A stretch of DNA of 64,000 nucleotides from Paraspadella gotoi (lineage: Eukaryota; Chaetognatha): NCBI GenBank assembly GCA_051294375.1, contig CM119271.1:2606090-2670089 (forward strand), written 5' to 3'. The position numbers and the translations under genes were made by a program. Below, in pieces: positions 1-21,010 of this stretch; the stretch's first letter is position 1; each line of letters opens with the position of its first letter. The notes below the pieces were generated by a model. The model saw only the letters and a list, made by a program, of their open reading frames with translations. It did not search any database and was not told the origin of the DNA.

Positions 1-879
1 CCCCTTTATTCCGCTCGTCGATTTAGATTTTAGAGATATTTATTACTATTATTATTTACTCACGCGAAGTAAATGTTTTTTTTTTTAATGAAAACGAGAC
101 AAAAAAAAAAAAACACTGTTTCGTTTTGATGATTTTTTAAAAATTTGTTTTCGCTTCTCATTGATATTTTTTTTTTATTTTGTGTGTTTGTATAGCAGAA
201 TATAATTATTTGTTTACCTTTTCGGTGCGCGCGCATTATGTCTATGTTCCCGATTTAGAGAAAAAAACAAAACAAAAATACAAAAACAAATTGACAACTT
301 TCTTTCTTTTTCTTTCGCGGCTTTTTTGTTTTTCTTACTTAAATCGCTCTACCTTCGAGCGAGCGACTTAAGTCGTCCCCACTCCGTTCTCCTTTGCTTT
401 TCCGATTTCATACGAAGACCTGATTTCCGGATGTGTTTCTTATATTGTCCTTTTACATCCGGGGGATTTTATGAAGTCTTAATTAAAATCGTCAAGTGAT
501 CACGTTTTTGCCTTCGAGTCAAAAATTCTTTTATTTTAATGTTTATCTTTTATTCTTTTTTCATAATTTCATTATTAGCGAATTTGATATTCTGAATTCC
601 TCATTCCCATATTTTTTGGGGGTGATTTAAACCTACCTAAGTTGTGAGACAATGATTAAGAAAGAGAGAGAAAGAGAGTTATTAATGTTCATTTGTCATC
701 GATCCGCGATAAGGGGGTATTAACTCCGATTCGGCGTATAAAATACCGTGAGGACTCTCGAATTCCTTTTAGAGTCATTTTCCGGTTTCTCTTTCCTTTT
801 TCTCTTTCAGATGATTAAATGAGCAAATATTTTCACTTTTTTGAGTTGGAGGGAGTGAGAGAGAGAGCGAGTCAGAGAA

Positions 880-932
<53 letters not shown>

Positions 933-1778
933 TTAATCTTTACTCATTTCTATTTTCTTTATTCTACCTCTAATATTTTCTTTTCTTTTCTTTCTTTCTT
1001 TCTTTCTTTCTTTCTTTTTTTCTTTTTTTCTTTTTTTCTTTTTTTCTTTTTTTCTTTTTTTCTTTTTTCTTTTTTTCTTTTTTTCTTTTTTTCTTTTTTT
1101 CTTTTTTTCTTTTTTTTTTCCTTAACGGAAAGAGGCTAAAGACGTAGTCGTGTCTCTTCTTTCTTCTCGTCATTTTCCGAGTTACAAGTCACGTTTTTGT
1201 GAGAGACAGAGAGAGAGAGATAGAGACAGAGAGAGAGAGCGAGAAACGTTGTTTTATGACATCGGCCCAGTTCAAACATAATTTTTTCTCTTTTTTTCTT
1301 TTTTTTATTTGATAATAGAAAAAGAAAAAAGAAAAAACTTCCTAATGAAATTAAGGGAACCCAATTTTCTACCCCTAATAATTTCCCGATCGCCAAAAAA
1401 TCCTCCCTTCCTTTGCTAAAAAGTGTCTCGCTCTCTCGGCGTCTCGCACTCATTTTTTTGGGAGATTTTCTCTCTCTTCTCTCGCGTCTACCACTCTGTC
1501 TCTATCTCATTCCTCTATATCTCTCTCTCACTCGCCCTAAGTCTATCCGAGGCCTTTATGTACTCAAATCCAGATCCCTAATGGAACCGACGGGGCGAAG
1601 GGGTCTCTCTCTCGACAGGCACGTCTCTCTCTCCTCTCTCCTCTCTCTCTCTCTCTCTCTCTGGCAATCCATTCTCCACTTTGCGATTTTTTCCGCTTGC
1701 CTATCAGGATGTTGCAATCTCTATTTGCTAGGCGCGGTAATTTTCTCTCTCTCTCTCTCCTCTCTCTCTCTCCTCTCT

Positions 1779-1830
<52 letters not shown>

Positions 1831-2409
1831 TCCTCTCCCCCCTCCCATCCTATCGCTTCAATGACAATCGTATTTTTCAAATTGTTACATTTTCGATGTT
1901 GTATGAATGACTTCCCCATTTTTTTTGTTTTATTTTTATCGCATTACATTTTTTATTGTAAAATCGATGCCAATATGAATCGTTTAATCTTGAAATAGAT
2001 ACTTAGCTCTTTCTCCAGTCATGAATCTATTGCGTTATAAATATTTGTCAGTCGAGAATTTAGTTGAGTTTAAATTTTCCTCCATGTACATGTCAAATTA
2101 GCTAAATAAATCGGTGCATGATTCTTAATTATTGACTATTGTTTTCCCAATTAAATTAATTTTTTAAAACTTAAAACTAATTTGATACATATAATACGTA
2201 TAATACAATAAAATACAAGCCTGAGTGAAACAGGATGAAAGAACTGCCAAGAGTTGAAAAAAGCGATAAAAATTTCTCTTTCTCTCTCTCTCTCACTCTC
2301 TCTCTCTCTCTCTCGCTCTCTCGCTCTCTCTCTCTCTCTCGTTTCATCTCGATAGTTATCGACCAATTACGAGCGAAAAAAAAAACAAGACAAAACGGAA
2401 TGAAATGAA

Positions 2410-2441
<32 letters not shown>

Positions 2442-2562
2442 CGAGAGAAGTTAAGACGGCCCCTCTTATCTCGTTTCAGAATTGCAGAGACGGCAGCTGC
2501 GAACCTTAAGTGGAATCGAACTCACGCTTAATTTTTTTTTTTCATAATCGCCTGATTGTTGG

Positions 2563-2581
2563 ATTGATCGATCGATCGATC

Positions 2582-2612
<31 letters not shown>

Positions 2613-2700
2613 CGATCGATCGATCGATTGTTGGATCGATCGATCGATTGATTGATCGATCGATCGATTGGTTGCCTGATTGATTGATAGATTTGATTTA
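2563..2700. repeat. GATC/GATT tetranucleotide repeat block
   Basis: Alternating runs of gatc and gatt units, with a few interruptions, cover about 130 bp. The open frame on the minus strand here (Asn/Ser/Ile/Asp-rich) is a translation of the repeat and not a gene. Runs of GATC are self-complementary and could form cruciforms. Confidence 0.85.
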
Positions 2701-2976
2701 TCGTTCGATTGATGTTTCATTGATTTATTGTTAGATCGATTGACTTGTTTAATGTCGGTTTTAGATTATCGATTAATTTATGTAATAATTTGTTTATTTA
2801 CTATATTATTTTAGTAACAATGTCTTTAGGCAGTCAGCAGGGTTTACGAACTGAGTCTATTCAGAAAATCACATCCTTTACTCAGCGGGTCTAAGTTTTT
2901 CGTGTGAATTCATCAAGTTTCTTGACCTAAAAAAGATGATAATCCGATCAATATTTTTTTCCGCCGGCTTCTTTCC

Positions 2977-3107
<131 letters not shown>

Positions 3108-3242
3108 CATTTAACAATGATGAGAACTGAAGACATTCTCAATTCCCTCTTGATCATTGACTCCAAACAAAACTAATAAAACCAACTTATAATTATTCAT
3201 TATTAATTATTAATTACTTATATACATTTTAAAATCGACATC

Positions 3243-4776
3243 ATGTCATCTTCCGAAAACCGTGACGGTCAAGAAACTTTAACACAAAGCGAACCATCGA
3301 CAAAAAATTCCGATAAAAATTTATCCAACGATATCAAACAGACAAAAAAAATTTCCCTCGCCGGAAAAACTTTAATTCGCGATGTTTGTCAAAAGATTTT
3401 TTTAAACGAAGCAAAATTAACACAACTCAAACCTTACAGCTGCGACGTTTGTAAGGAAAGTTTTGTATCGGGACTCGGATTGAAAAAACACAAATTAAAT
3501 GCGCATCAAATGAAACCGTTCAAATGCAAAGTTTGTCAATTTAAATTCGCCAATGAAAGTTATTTTAAAAAACACGAATTAACTCACGTCAAAGAGAAAC
3601 CTCATTCGTGCCACGTTTGTCGAAAGTCGTTTACGGAAAAAGGTAACTTGACACAACACATGAAAATCCATAACAAAGTTAAACGGCACCATTGCGATAT
3701 TTGCTATGATTCTTTTGTCAAGCAAGGTCAACTGAAAAAAACACAAATTTACCGTGCACAACGTTAAGCCTTACAGCTGTACCATGTGCCAAAAGTCATT
3801 CACAGAGAAAAGTTACTTAAAGCTGCACATCTCACTTCATCGAAATGAAAAGCCTCATCAATGCGAAGTTTGTCAAAAGTCGTTTTTGCAACGGAGTAAC
3901 TTAAAAAAACACATGTTATGTCACACCAGGGAAATTCTTTACCCCTGTGATGTTTGTGAAATGGGATTTTCTTACAAAAATAGCCTGATCTCTCACAAAC
4001 GCACTCACACCAAAGAAAAACCACATGAATGCGATATTTGTCTTCAATCATTCTCGCAAAAATCTAGTGTAAAACTGCATAAATTAGTTCATACTAAAGA
4101 AAAACCTCATAGCTGCGATGTTTGCCAAAAATCATTTTCACAACTCGGGAACCTGAACCAACATAAATTAACCCACGTTAAAGAAAAAAAACACTCTTGT
4201 GACGTTTGTGGGATGTCATTTAAAAATAAATACAACCTAAATAAACATAAATTAATCCACAACAAGCCCAAATCAAAAAATAATTGTGATATTTGTCAAA
4301 AGTCATTTGCAAACCGTATTAACTTGAAGAGTCACATGTTAATACACACGGGAGACAAACCATTCACCTGCGACTTGTGTTCAAAATCATTCAGACAACT
4401 TGTTCATTTAAAAACTCACAAATTGGTTCATACTAAGGAATACCCACACTCATGTAATATCTGTGAGAGTTTATTCACATGGAAATGCGACATGAAAAAT
4501 CACCTACTGACGCACATCAAAGAAAAACCTCATAGTTGCACCGTTTGTCAAAAGGCATTTAGTTTAAAAAACAATTTGAAAATTCACATGGTGACTCACA
4601 GTCAAGAAAAACCTTTCAGTTGCAAAATTTGTCAAAAATCATTTTCTTTGAAAAGTAATTTAAAGCTTCACCAATCGGTTCACAGCGAGGAGAGGCCACA
4701 TAGTTGCGAAATTTGTTGTAAGTCATTTAAAGAGAGAAGTAAATTGAACGAACATCAAGCAAAACATAGGAAATAA
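3243..4776 (+). CDS. C2H2 zinc-finger protein with about 16 fingers, one-base frameshift in the assembly
   Basis: This is an apparently single-exon gene for a poly-C2H2 zinc-finger protein, presumably a nuclear DNA-binding regulator. After a hydrophilic N-terminus of about 55 residues rich in Ser, Asn and Lys, about 16 fingers follow. Their spacing is C-X2-C-X12-H-X3-H (X4 in a few), joined by linkers like HTKEKPH and with the core CDVCQKSF repeated throughout. The reading frame breaks inside finger 4 at a run of seven A (3735-3741). With six A the frame continues through a normal fourth finger into the second part (about 3742-4776). Since both sides keep intact fingers, a homopolymer sequencing error or a very recent lesion is likelier than an old pseudogene. 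No KRAB, SCAN, BTB or ZAD domain is visible. A possible AATAAA signal lies near 4851. The start at 3243 opens the frame just after AT-rich sequence. Confidence 0.85.
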
Positions 4777-4881
4777 GAACTCACTTTTACCATTATGATA
4801 AATTCTTCAAACTGTGGCCAAATCCGTACAACGCTTACAATGCTTACAGAAATAAATGTAGATGAAGATGATGAAGAAGAC

Positions 4882-5157
4882 TTAATTTCTTGTTATCAAA
4901 TTAGTAGTAGATAATGAGTCATTTGTTTATTTTTTGTGCAAACAAAATTTAAACCAAACAAAATTAATTTCTTGTTATCAAATTAGTAGTTGATTATGAG
5001 TCATTTGTTTATTTTTTGTGCAAACAAAATTTAAACCAAACAAAATTAATTTCTTGTTATCAAATTAGTAGTAGATAATGAGTCATTTGTTTATTTTTCG
5101 TGCAAACAAAATTTAAACCAAACAAAATTAATTTCTTGTTATCAAATTAGTAGTACA
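4882..5157. repeat. 82-bp tandem repeat, about 3.4 copies
   Basis: A unit beginning ttaatttcttgttatcaaat recurs at 4882, 4964, 5046 and 5128, an exact 82-bp period. Copies differ by only a few bases. It lies immediately 3' of the first zinc-finger gene, in or just after its 3' untranslated region. Confidence 0.9.
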
Positions 5158-5865
5158 TAAATGATTTTTTTGTAATAAACAATAAACAGAAGCAAATTGT
5201 TTTTTTTTCATCCTCTCGAATATTTCAAGTTATGTACCGTCTGCCGTCTACCGTTAATAAAGAATAAAAATTTAGAAACTTAAAATTTTCCATCATTTTA
5301 AGTTGGCCAGAAATACCAAAATGTTTCCATTTGATAAAAAGGAGTTCGTGAATAAGCGACGTGACGCCTTGTCTGAAACTGATTCCATAAAGTGATAAAC
5401 TCGGAGAGATAAAAAAAAAAAGAGAGAGAGAGAGAGAGAATTTAAACTTATTAGTCAAATCAACTGAACGAGAAACAATAGGGAACGAAATCCCAACAAT
5501 GACCCTTGCTGCGAAAGACCGTGAATGTGAAAGTGAGGCAGAGAAGCCTCCCACTTTCTCTCAAGTGGCCACTCGATCTCAGGCGTCGATTCTCCCAAAT
5601 CCTTCAGTTTCTATTGTTATCTTTCGCCGTAGCCATTGGTCGATGCCCAATGCCCACCCTGAAAGAACTGTTATGTTTCATGGATTCGACGTTGGCTTCT
5701 TTAAATCTCTCTCTCTCTCTCTCTCACTCAATCTCTCTCTCTCTCAATTCCACCTTACCATTTATCCGTTGACCTTCGTCATTTCATCAAATCATTTCGA
5801 TCCGTGATTCGAATCAAGAAAAAACCGAATATTTTTGACACCAATAAATAAATAAAACTTTCATC
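5158..5865. other. Spacer between the two zinc-finger genes
   Basis: This is AT-rich DNA with a short (GA)n at 5419-5439 and two short (CT)n runs at 5706-5745. The overlapping short open frames have no recognisable domain. It presumably holds the promoter and 5' untranslated region of the second zinc-finger gene. Confidence 0.5.
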
Positions 5866-7437
5866 ATGTCTTCCGACGATTCGACAAAATCTCACGAAAT
5901 AGCAGAACTAAGCGATGAATTAATTGAATCAACAACAAATATTTTAAACGTCGCTCAAACTCGCGCAAATCCTCCAAAACTGCAACGAGAATCTTCCGCA
6001 AAAAAGGATACAAATTCTCATATCGGCGACGTTTGTCAAAAATCTTGTTCTTCAAAAAGTAATTTAAATAAACACTTGTTACCGCATATGAGAGAAAAAA
6101 CGTTCATCTGCGCCGTGTGCCAAGACTCGTTCGTAAAAGAAACAGAGTTGGAAAACCACGAATTAGTCGTGCATCAAATTAAACCGTTTAACTGCGAATA
6201 TTGCAGCAAGTCATTCTCTAAAAGACGAAATTTGCTAAATCACCAATTAGTCCATACTAAACCTCACTCTTGCCAAGTCTGTGCCAAGAAGTTTGCGGTG
6301 AAAGGTGTATTAACGAAACACATGAAAATCCATAACATCTGTAATGTTTGCAATGAATCTTTTGACAACATCGATCAATTAGAAAAACACCAATCAAAGA
6401 TTCACAAAATAAAGCTTTACAGCTGTAGCATTTGCCAAATATCTTTCACTGAGAAGTATAACTTAAACATGCACAGCGCCATTCATAGCGCTGTCCCTTA
6501 CCAATGTGATGTTTGCCAAAAGACATTCAACAGAGAGAGTATCTTACGGAAGCACAAATTAATTCACGGCGATGAAAGACCTTATCCATGTGATGCTTGC
6601 CAAAAATCTTTTAAACGAAAGTATCACTTAGATCTCCATATGTTAACTCACACCAAGGAAAAGCCACATAAATGTGCCGTTTGCGAAAAGTCATTTTCCC
6701 AAAAGAGTAGTATAAAGGTACACATGTTAAGTCATACCAAAGAAAAAACTCACATATGTGATATTTGTCAAAAGCCATTTTCCCACAAATCTACTTTGAA
6801 ATCCCATAAATTATCTCACACTCATGAAAAACCTTACACCTGCGATATTTGTCAAAAGTCATTTACTCAACGTTGTAACATGAGAACTCACAAGTTAACC
6901 CATGCCACAGAAAAAACTATGGCTTGCGATGTTTGTAATAAGTCGTTCAAGACGAAAACTGGGCTAAATTATCATAAACAATTCCACGACAAATCCGAAA
7001 TCAAAGTATATTACTGTAATGTTTGCCAAAAGTCATTTCCATGTCGATCGTATTTAAAGATCCACGCGAGAACCCACGCTGATGAAAAACCATACGCCTG
7101 CGATGTCTGTGAAAAATCATTCAGACAACGACAACACTTGAATACTCACCAATTAAGTCATACTAAGGAACACCCGCTATCGTGTAATATATGTCCTTTG
7201 ACGTTCGTGAACAATGACCAACTAAAAGTCCACCTATTTATACATTCCGAAGAGAAGCCTCATACCTGCCCCATTTGTCAAAAGTCATTTTCTCTGAAAG
7301 CCATTTTAAAAACTCACATGAAATCACACGGCGGCCAAAATCTTTTTGCATGCGACGTTTGTGAAAAATCATATTCGCGGGGATGCGATTTGAAAGATCA
7401 CCAACGAATTCATTACGTAGAAAACACTCATTCTTAA
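5866..7437 (+). CDS. C2H2 zinc-finger protein, 523 residues, about 16 fingers plus one degenerate
   Basis: This intact single-exon paralogue lies in tandem with the gene at 3243. It starts with Met-Ser-Ser like its neighbour, then has an acidic Ser/Thr-rich leader of about 55 residues. One degenerate finger that has lost its first Cys follows (about residues 50-70). Some 16 canonical C-X2-C-X12-H-X3/4-H fingers then run to the end. Cores such as CDVCQKSF and linkers such as HTKEKPH match the first gene, so the pair arose by tandem duplication. Proteins of this kind normally bind DNA in the nucleus through successive fingers; the target cannot be read from the sequence. No other domain is visible. 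The stop is at 7435-7437, and an AATAAA lies about 315 bp further at 7751. The start at 5866 is preceded by AT-rich DNA. Confidence 0.92.
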   Translation: MSSDDSTKSHEIAELSDELIESTTNILNVAQTRANPPKLQRESSAKKDTNSHIGDVCQKSCSSKSNLNKHLLPHMREKTFICAVCQDSFVKETELENHELVVHQIKPFNCEYCSKSFSKRRNLLNHQLVHTKPHSCQVCAKKFAVKGVLTKHMKIHNICNVCNESFDNIDQLEKHQSKIHKIKLYSCSICQISFTEKYNLNMHSAIHSAVPYQCDVCQKTFNRESILRKHKLIHGDERPYPCDACQKSFKRKYHLDLHMLTHTKEKPHKCAVCEKSFSQKSSIKVHMLSHTKEKTHICDICQKPFSHKSTLKSHKLSHTHEKPYTCDICQKSFTQRCNMRTHKLTHATEKTMACDVCNKSFKTKTGLNYHKQFHDKSEIKVYYCNVCQKSFPCRSYLKIHARTHADEKPYACDVCEKSFRQRQHLNTHQLSHTKEHPLSCNICPLTFVNNDQLKVHLFIHSEEKPHTCPICQKSFSLKAILKTHMKSHGGQNLFACDVCEKSYSRGCDLKDHQRIHYVENTHS

Positions 7438-8236
7438 CTCAGTGACTCGGAAGTAATATTCTAAAAATTATTGAAATTCACTCGATGAAAACGGTCAAAA
7501 AAGTTCAACTTGTATGCAAGTGAAATTTGTAAAAGCGTCGGCGACCGCTACTGAAACTTTCGTTAACTTTTCTCGACTCAGCGGACGAAACAATTAAGTA
7601 TCATGTTTCTAGTTACTTAATTTTCGAATGGAATGGACGCATGTATTCGAAACGTTTAATTTTAGTTTTTTGTTCGTGTGCTTTTCTAGTTAATATCCTA
7701 ATTAAATCGAGTAAAATTGTTGATTTAAAGTTATGTGAAACTTAGTTACAAATAAAAATGCAAATAGCTTTAAACCGCCAAAAACATTTTTTCCTACTTG
7801 CTAGCTTCAGTGTATTTTTCCGAAACCATCTGCCCCTGAGCTTTTGTAACCGTTATTATATTCACAAATTAAACTCCCAAGAATAACAAATTTGTCTTGC
7901 TTAAGTTAAGGAAAAAATTTCAGCTATAGCATAGATGCGTTCAATATTTTAAATGCAACAGAGCTTATTCATTATGCGATGCCTATTGTCTACGTAATTT
8001 CAAAACAAATTGAATAGAAATGAGAGAATGTTAGGCGAAAGTTATAGTTTATACCTTAATTTTTAAATCAAAGTATAAATATTTGTAATAATTTTTTTTA
8101 ATGGTCGTAGTTTATTTTCCCATTCATTTCCGTAGGTTTGAAATATAATTGTAAAAACTTCATGGTAGTTAAAGTGATTTCATATTGCTGTTTATGTTCA
8201 ACAGCTAGAAAATGTTTGGTTATACCCGTCAGAAAA

Positions 8237-8280
<44 letters not shown>

Positions 8281-9101
8281 CAACAATAAAATAAAAAAAA
8301 AGGCGCCACTTCACCCGACGATGTCTTATCTCTTATCTTCGCCGATCCATGGCGCTGGCGGGCGGCGGTTGCGAGAGAGAAAGAGAGAAAAAAAAATCGT
8401 GTTGAGTTACAGGTAGAAATGTTTACAATATTTTTACACTAATCTCGTTTTTTACAACCTCCATAATATTGCATTCGAACAATCAATGTAGGTTTTGAAG
8501 TCAAGCTGAATTGAGACGACGACGACGACGACGCCGACGATGACGACGACGACGATCAATGTCGCCGACAAAGGATCGACTACTTGAGTTGAGCCTTCGA
8601 CTCCAGACAAACGAAGATTTAAAGACAAAAAAATTAATAAAATATACGTCAGAAAGAAATTAAAAAAAGAGGAGAACTCGAGTTGATTCTCTCTCTCTCT
8701 CTCTCTCTCCCTCTCTCTCTCTCTCTCTCGCAGAGATTCCTTTTGCCTAGGTAAAAGTCAGGAGGTCGGATGAGCTAATGTTACTTCAGACTTTTTTTGA
8801 GTGACGTTGTTTTATATTAGTGATTTGTTTATTATTTCAAGTCTGTTGATCCAGTTCCTACGAGTAACTACTTCACGGAAGATTCATTGTAAAAGTTGGA
8901 TCATATTAAAAATTATATAGTTTTTAAAAAATTCTGTTCCAAAAGTTTTAAGTCGCCACACTGTTGTTGCCGTAAGTATTGTAGTAAAACCTTGAGTTAG
9001 GCGTTGGACTCGAACCCGAAAATTACCATCTACGACGAAGCGACTTTCAAATCCGAGCCAAAATGGGCGAACTCATTTAAAAACTACGGTCAAACACGAA
9101 G

Positions 9102-9139
<38 letters not shown>

Positions 9140-9648
9140 AGCCGTTTCTGTACAGTGGGCAGAGGTTTATCTGGTCCTTTTTACGGATATATTTTTTTAG
9201 CAGAAGACAGAAAAACAAAAAAACAAATTCCTCTCCGATTCAATGGCCGACTTTTTTCTGACCGCATCGCTCTCCATTTCTCTCTCCGTCTCTCTCTCGT
9301 TTGGAGATTTACCTCCATCTCCATTTTAACCTTTTTTTTTTCCTTTTATCCTTTGCCTCTAATTTCCGCTGTCAATTTGTGTCGTCCAGCACTCCGACTG
9401 TCTTAACACTTCGACACCGCCGTCATAACCTTTGGTCACTTTTTCCTATTTTCTATTCAAACTCTGTAGTCAAATTTGATTCGTTTTTAAAACTATCTCG
9501 TCGTAATAACTGATTTTAAATAATGTTGTTCTCATTTCTCTCTCCAATATTTTGCAATCCACTTTCCAAACCACAGATACACGGTTGAACCACGACTCGA
9601 CCATCCACTTCACCACGCCCCACTTCTTCGCCACACTTCATCCAAACC
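7438..9648. other. Intergenic DNA upstream of the GPCR gene
   Basis: No gene is visible. The stretch has AT-rich sequence, (CT)n at 8240-8278, a (GAC)n block at 8515-8553, (CT)n at 8690-8730 and (TCG)n at 9100-9139. The last 500 bp are probably promoter and 5' untranslated region of the GPCR that starts at 9649. A TATA box cannot be placed with confidence. Confidence 0.5.
9100..9139. repeat. (TCG)n trinucleotide microsatellite upstream of the GPCR gene
   Basis: About 13 TCG units. The same triplet (TCG/GTC/GAC) recurs at 8515-8553, 11880-11942, 12642-12675, 22049-22078, 31382-31434 and 63449-63481, so it is a characteristic microsatellite of this genome. Confidence 0.85.
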
Positions 9649-16748
<7,100 letters not shown>

Positions 16749-18503
16749 AATCTTTTTTCTACTTTTTAAAGCTAAGTTTATTTCTCAATTTAACTCCCAG
16801 TAGTAAAATATTAAAGAGGCTTCAATGAAAGCGCCAACGGGATATTTTTCTGGAAGTTATTTTTTAATCTCATTTGCATATTTCAGATATGCTTAGTTTG
16901 TGACTTTTCAAAACAATAATTATAATTATAATAATTATAATAATCATTCTCTATTATTACGTACAGTCAACAGTTTGGTGAAGATTCCGGTAGATTCCGA
17001 AAATATCTTTTCGTATTTGGGAGGCAGTTGCAGTCGGCAATGGAGGTTAAACGTTTGATGTTGAATAAACCACTTACGTTACGTACTTAAAGAACTAACA
17101 AATTAGTTGCGGTAAAATGTCAGCTGTCACAATACAGTGCCAAGTATATTTCACATGTCATCATCTACTTTGATACAAATAATTACAAACGTTGTCTCTA
17201 TTATCGAATATTATTGCAATAAGTAAACAATACGTATCGCAACTAACAAATGTCAACTCTCACGTCGCCTTTTTCTCTTTTTCGTTTCACACACGAGCTT
17301 CACATTTTCGATCACGAGGACGGGCGATCCCCGACCGCTGGCCTCGGATGATCCAATTCACCTCCATCACTACCCCAACATCGATTCCCCCACCCCACCC
17401 CCGACCTTTTTTTTGTCTTAACTCGCGCCTCTCGAGTTTCGCCTTTGTTTTGATTTTCCAGAGCACTTACACGCACCTCCTGTGTTTCAGCTGCTTTTTT
17501 TTGGTCTCCTGTATAGGAGAGAGTGAGAAGAGAGGAGAGAGAGAGAGAGAGAGGAGAGCAGAGAGAGAGAGAGAGAGGAGACGAGAGAGAGAGCAGAGAG
17601 CATCGGCTTGTCACATGGGGCAACGGGGGGAAGAGCAATGATGTTTCACTGACTTTCTCCTGCAAGTTTCAAATGAAATAAAATTCACAATATTTTCTTC
17701 TTCTTGTACCGAATATCCGTGTTCTTGATTTGCGATCCATGGAGAGCGCCAGAGAGAATGAACAAGAGAGAGTAGAGAGCAGAGAGCACGAGAACGACGA
17801 GCAGAGAGAGAGAGAGACGAGGAGGAGAGAGACGAGACGAGAGAGAGAGACATGCTGGGACGGCGGGAAAGAGACATGCATGTTTCCATGTTTTTTCCTT
17901 TGAGTTATCAAAATGAAATACAATTCAAAAATTTTCTTCTTTTGTAACCCATATCCGTGTTTGATTGGCATCATGGAGAGAGAATGCGACAAGAAGAGGC
18001 AGAAGAGACCGAGCGGCAGAGAGAGAGAGAGACGACGAGAGCGAGAGAGAGAGAGAGAGACCGACAAGAACGAATAAAAACAGAAGCGCCGAAGAAGAGC
18101 ACTACTACGAACCATCGAATTAGAAATAATATTCTTTTATTTCTCGGTAACGCGGTTAACCTTTTTTCTTTAACCTGGCCGGCAACCGAAAATAAACAGC
18201 GACGGCATCTGATCGCTTAAAAAAAGCGATCAACACAGCAGATTTTGTTTAAAACTTAAACAAAACAAGACAAAAACCAAAGGAACAGAGAAACTGAGAG
18301 ACGGAGACGACGAGCAGAAGACGGAAGAAGATGAAGACGTCCATGTCCTTGAGAAGAGATTGGGAGAGAGAGAGAGAGAAATAAAATCCTCAGCTACGAC
18401 CTATTCAATCACGTGCTACATTGTCATCGAAGCTAACTAACCCGAAATTCTACTCATGCATTCAGGTGGTTTGGGAAAAAAAGACCGAAATCTCTCTCTT
18501 TGT

Positions 18504-18528
18504 NNNNNNNNNNNNNNNNNNNNNNNNN
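18504..18528. other. 25-N scaffold gap between the two copies of the duplicated segment
   Basis: A run of exactly 25 N. Gaps of the same size occur at 43253-43277 and 62739-62763, so 25 is a scaffolder default and not a measured length. Confidence 0.95.
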
Positions 18529-20958
18529 GACAAAACCCAGAAGAAGCCTCGGACAACTTTGAAGCCGTTAACTTCTGAACCTGAATGACCGTAGCAGGAC
18601 CGAAGGATTAGCTCTATTAAATCCGCAAGTTGGTTCCGGCAGATACGGGAGTGGCCTTTTGGAAAAACCCGAGTAAGGCGCTGACGAAACGTGTTGGCAA
18701 ACAGAACGGCTGAGACCGAGTAGGAATATATAAAAAAAAAACCGGTAGATAATGAGGGCGGAAGGCGATGTCGAGGACGCTCGTTGAATGAGATCGTGAC
18801 GCAAGGGAATAACGGACCCGAATCCGAAGGGGTGTCAAACAATGGGTCCTTGAGCGTCAATCGCATCTGAAGGTGTTACGTATGCGATTTAAAACTCGGC
18901 GACGGCGGTTGGTTACGAAAAGTATTTTCTTTCTCACTATCGTGCTCTTTTTCGTAAAGTTTTCAAATTTTCGACCTCGATTAACACAATTTTTTTAAAA
19001 AAAAACTCATTTGATATTTCAAGTGTTTTCCGATTTACCCAAAATAAAACTGTAAAATCTTACTAACCTTATTAGTTTGATGAACCAAAGTAAATTAACA
19101 CTGTTTTTGGATTTACTTAAACTTTAAGACGGTAATTCTTCAGTAACTAAACGCGCAGATGAACAAGTAACAAGAAAACATGAAACATGGGTAAAGTTAT
19201 TCTTAAAAAAAAATAGACAATATTCGAGTTTCGGGTTTGTCTTAAATTCGGCTTTGGTTCCCGCAGACTTTATTTTCAGCCATAAGGTCGAAGACCCGGC
19301 CTAATAGATGCGGACAATACTGTATTGGATGGGTCGATATCGGCGTGTGGGCGTGACTGTAGGGGGATCGATCTCGGCGTTTTGCCCCCGTTTCTTGAAG
19401 AAGGAACGCGACGCACGATTATTGAAGACGATGAAGAAACACGAGCTTGAGAATCAGGGGCGGTTGCCTTTGACGTAGAACGGTTTTAAAACTTTGTAAT
19501 CTTAATAACTTTTTATGATTTTATGGACTTAATTATGTATAGTATAATTAAATAATTATGAAACCGTTTTAACGGACAAAACTTGGATCGTAGTAAACAA
19601 AAACGATTCTTGAAACCACGATCGTCGCTCATATTGGAAAGTCAGTCAAAAAGTCGAGGCAGATCAAATGATTACTTAAAATTAAACTTAAAATATAAAC
19701 TTAAAATTAAGTGAGTCTCTCCCTCTCCTCCCTGCACCTCCCCTCCTCTTCCTCCGATTCTCCAAGCTACACCGTGGTCGGTCGGTTGGAATCCCTCGTC
19801 GGCATCCTTCTCAGCGTCAACTCGGCCGCCAACTTCTTTCTCTACACGGCCTTCAGCCCGTCCTTCCGACTCACCCTCAGCGCCTCGTCGGGAGATGCAA
19901 AACGCGGCGCGGCTGCGGGGGCGGCGTCGGAAGTCCAGGCGCCGATATCGTGACGCCGTCCGTGAAACGAGCCATTCTCGGCACCGGTGAACGCCGCGAG
20001 AGATCATCGACGCCGCGCGCCGGCGATGACCGAAAGAGCGCCGCAAAATCTACGCCGCCGGCTGCGGGAAAAAGAGCAAAAGACGCCGAGGACGCAACGA
20101 CAACGAGTAAGGGGAAATAAGTATTTTCGGTTCAATAGTTTTTTTAGGGGGAATTTTTTTTTAAAACTAATTTCTTCCTTTTTTAAAATCTTTTTTCTAC
20201 TTTTTAAAGCTAAGTTTATTTCTCAATTTATAACTTCCCAGTAGTAAAATATTAAAGAGGCTTCAATGAAAGCGCAACGGGATATTTTTCTGGAATTATT
20301 TTTTAATCTCATTTGCATATTTCAGATATGCTTAGTTTGTGACTTTTCAAAACAATAATTATAATTATAATAATTATAATAATATTCTCTATTATTACGT
20401 ACAGTCAACAGTTTGTGAAGATTCCGGTAGATTCCGAAAATATCTTTTCGTATTTGGGAGGCAGTTGCAGTCGGCAATGGAGGTTAAACGTTTGATGTTG
20501 AATAAACCACTTACGTTACGTACTTAAAGAACTAAACAAATTAGTTGTCGGTAAAATGTCAGCTGTCACAATACAGTGCCAAGTATATTTCACATGCCAT
20601 CATCTACTTTGATACAATAATTACAAACGCTTGTCTCTATTATCGATTTATGATATACAATACGTATCCAACTAACAAATGTCAACTCTCACGTCGCCTT
20701 TTTCTCTTTTTCGTTTCACACACGAGCTTCACATTTTCGATCACGAGGACGGCGATCCCCGACCGCTGGCCTCGGATGATCCAATTCACCTCCATCACTA
20801 CCCAACATCGATTCCCCCACCCCACCCCGACTTTTTTTTGTCTTAACTCGCGCCTCTCGAGTTTCGCCTTTGTTTTGATTTTCCAGAGCACTTACACGCA
20901 CCTCTCTGTTTTTCAGCTTGCTTTTTTTGTCTCTGATAGAGGAGATGAGTAGAGAGTG

Positions 20959-21010
<52 letters not shown>

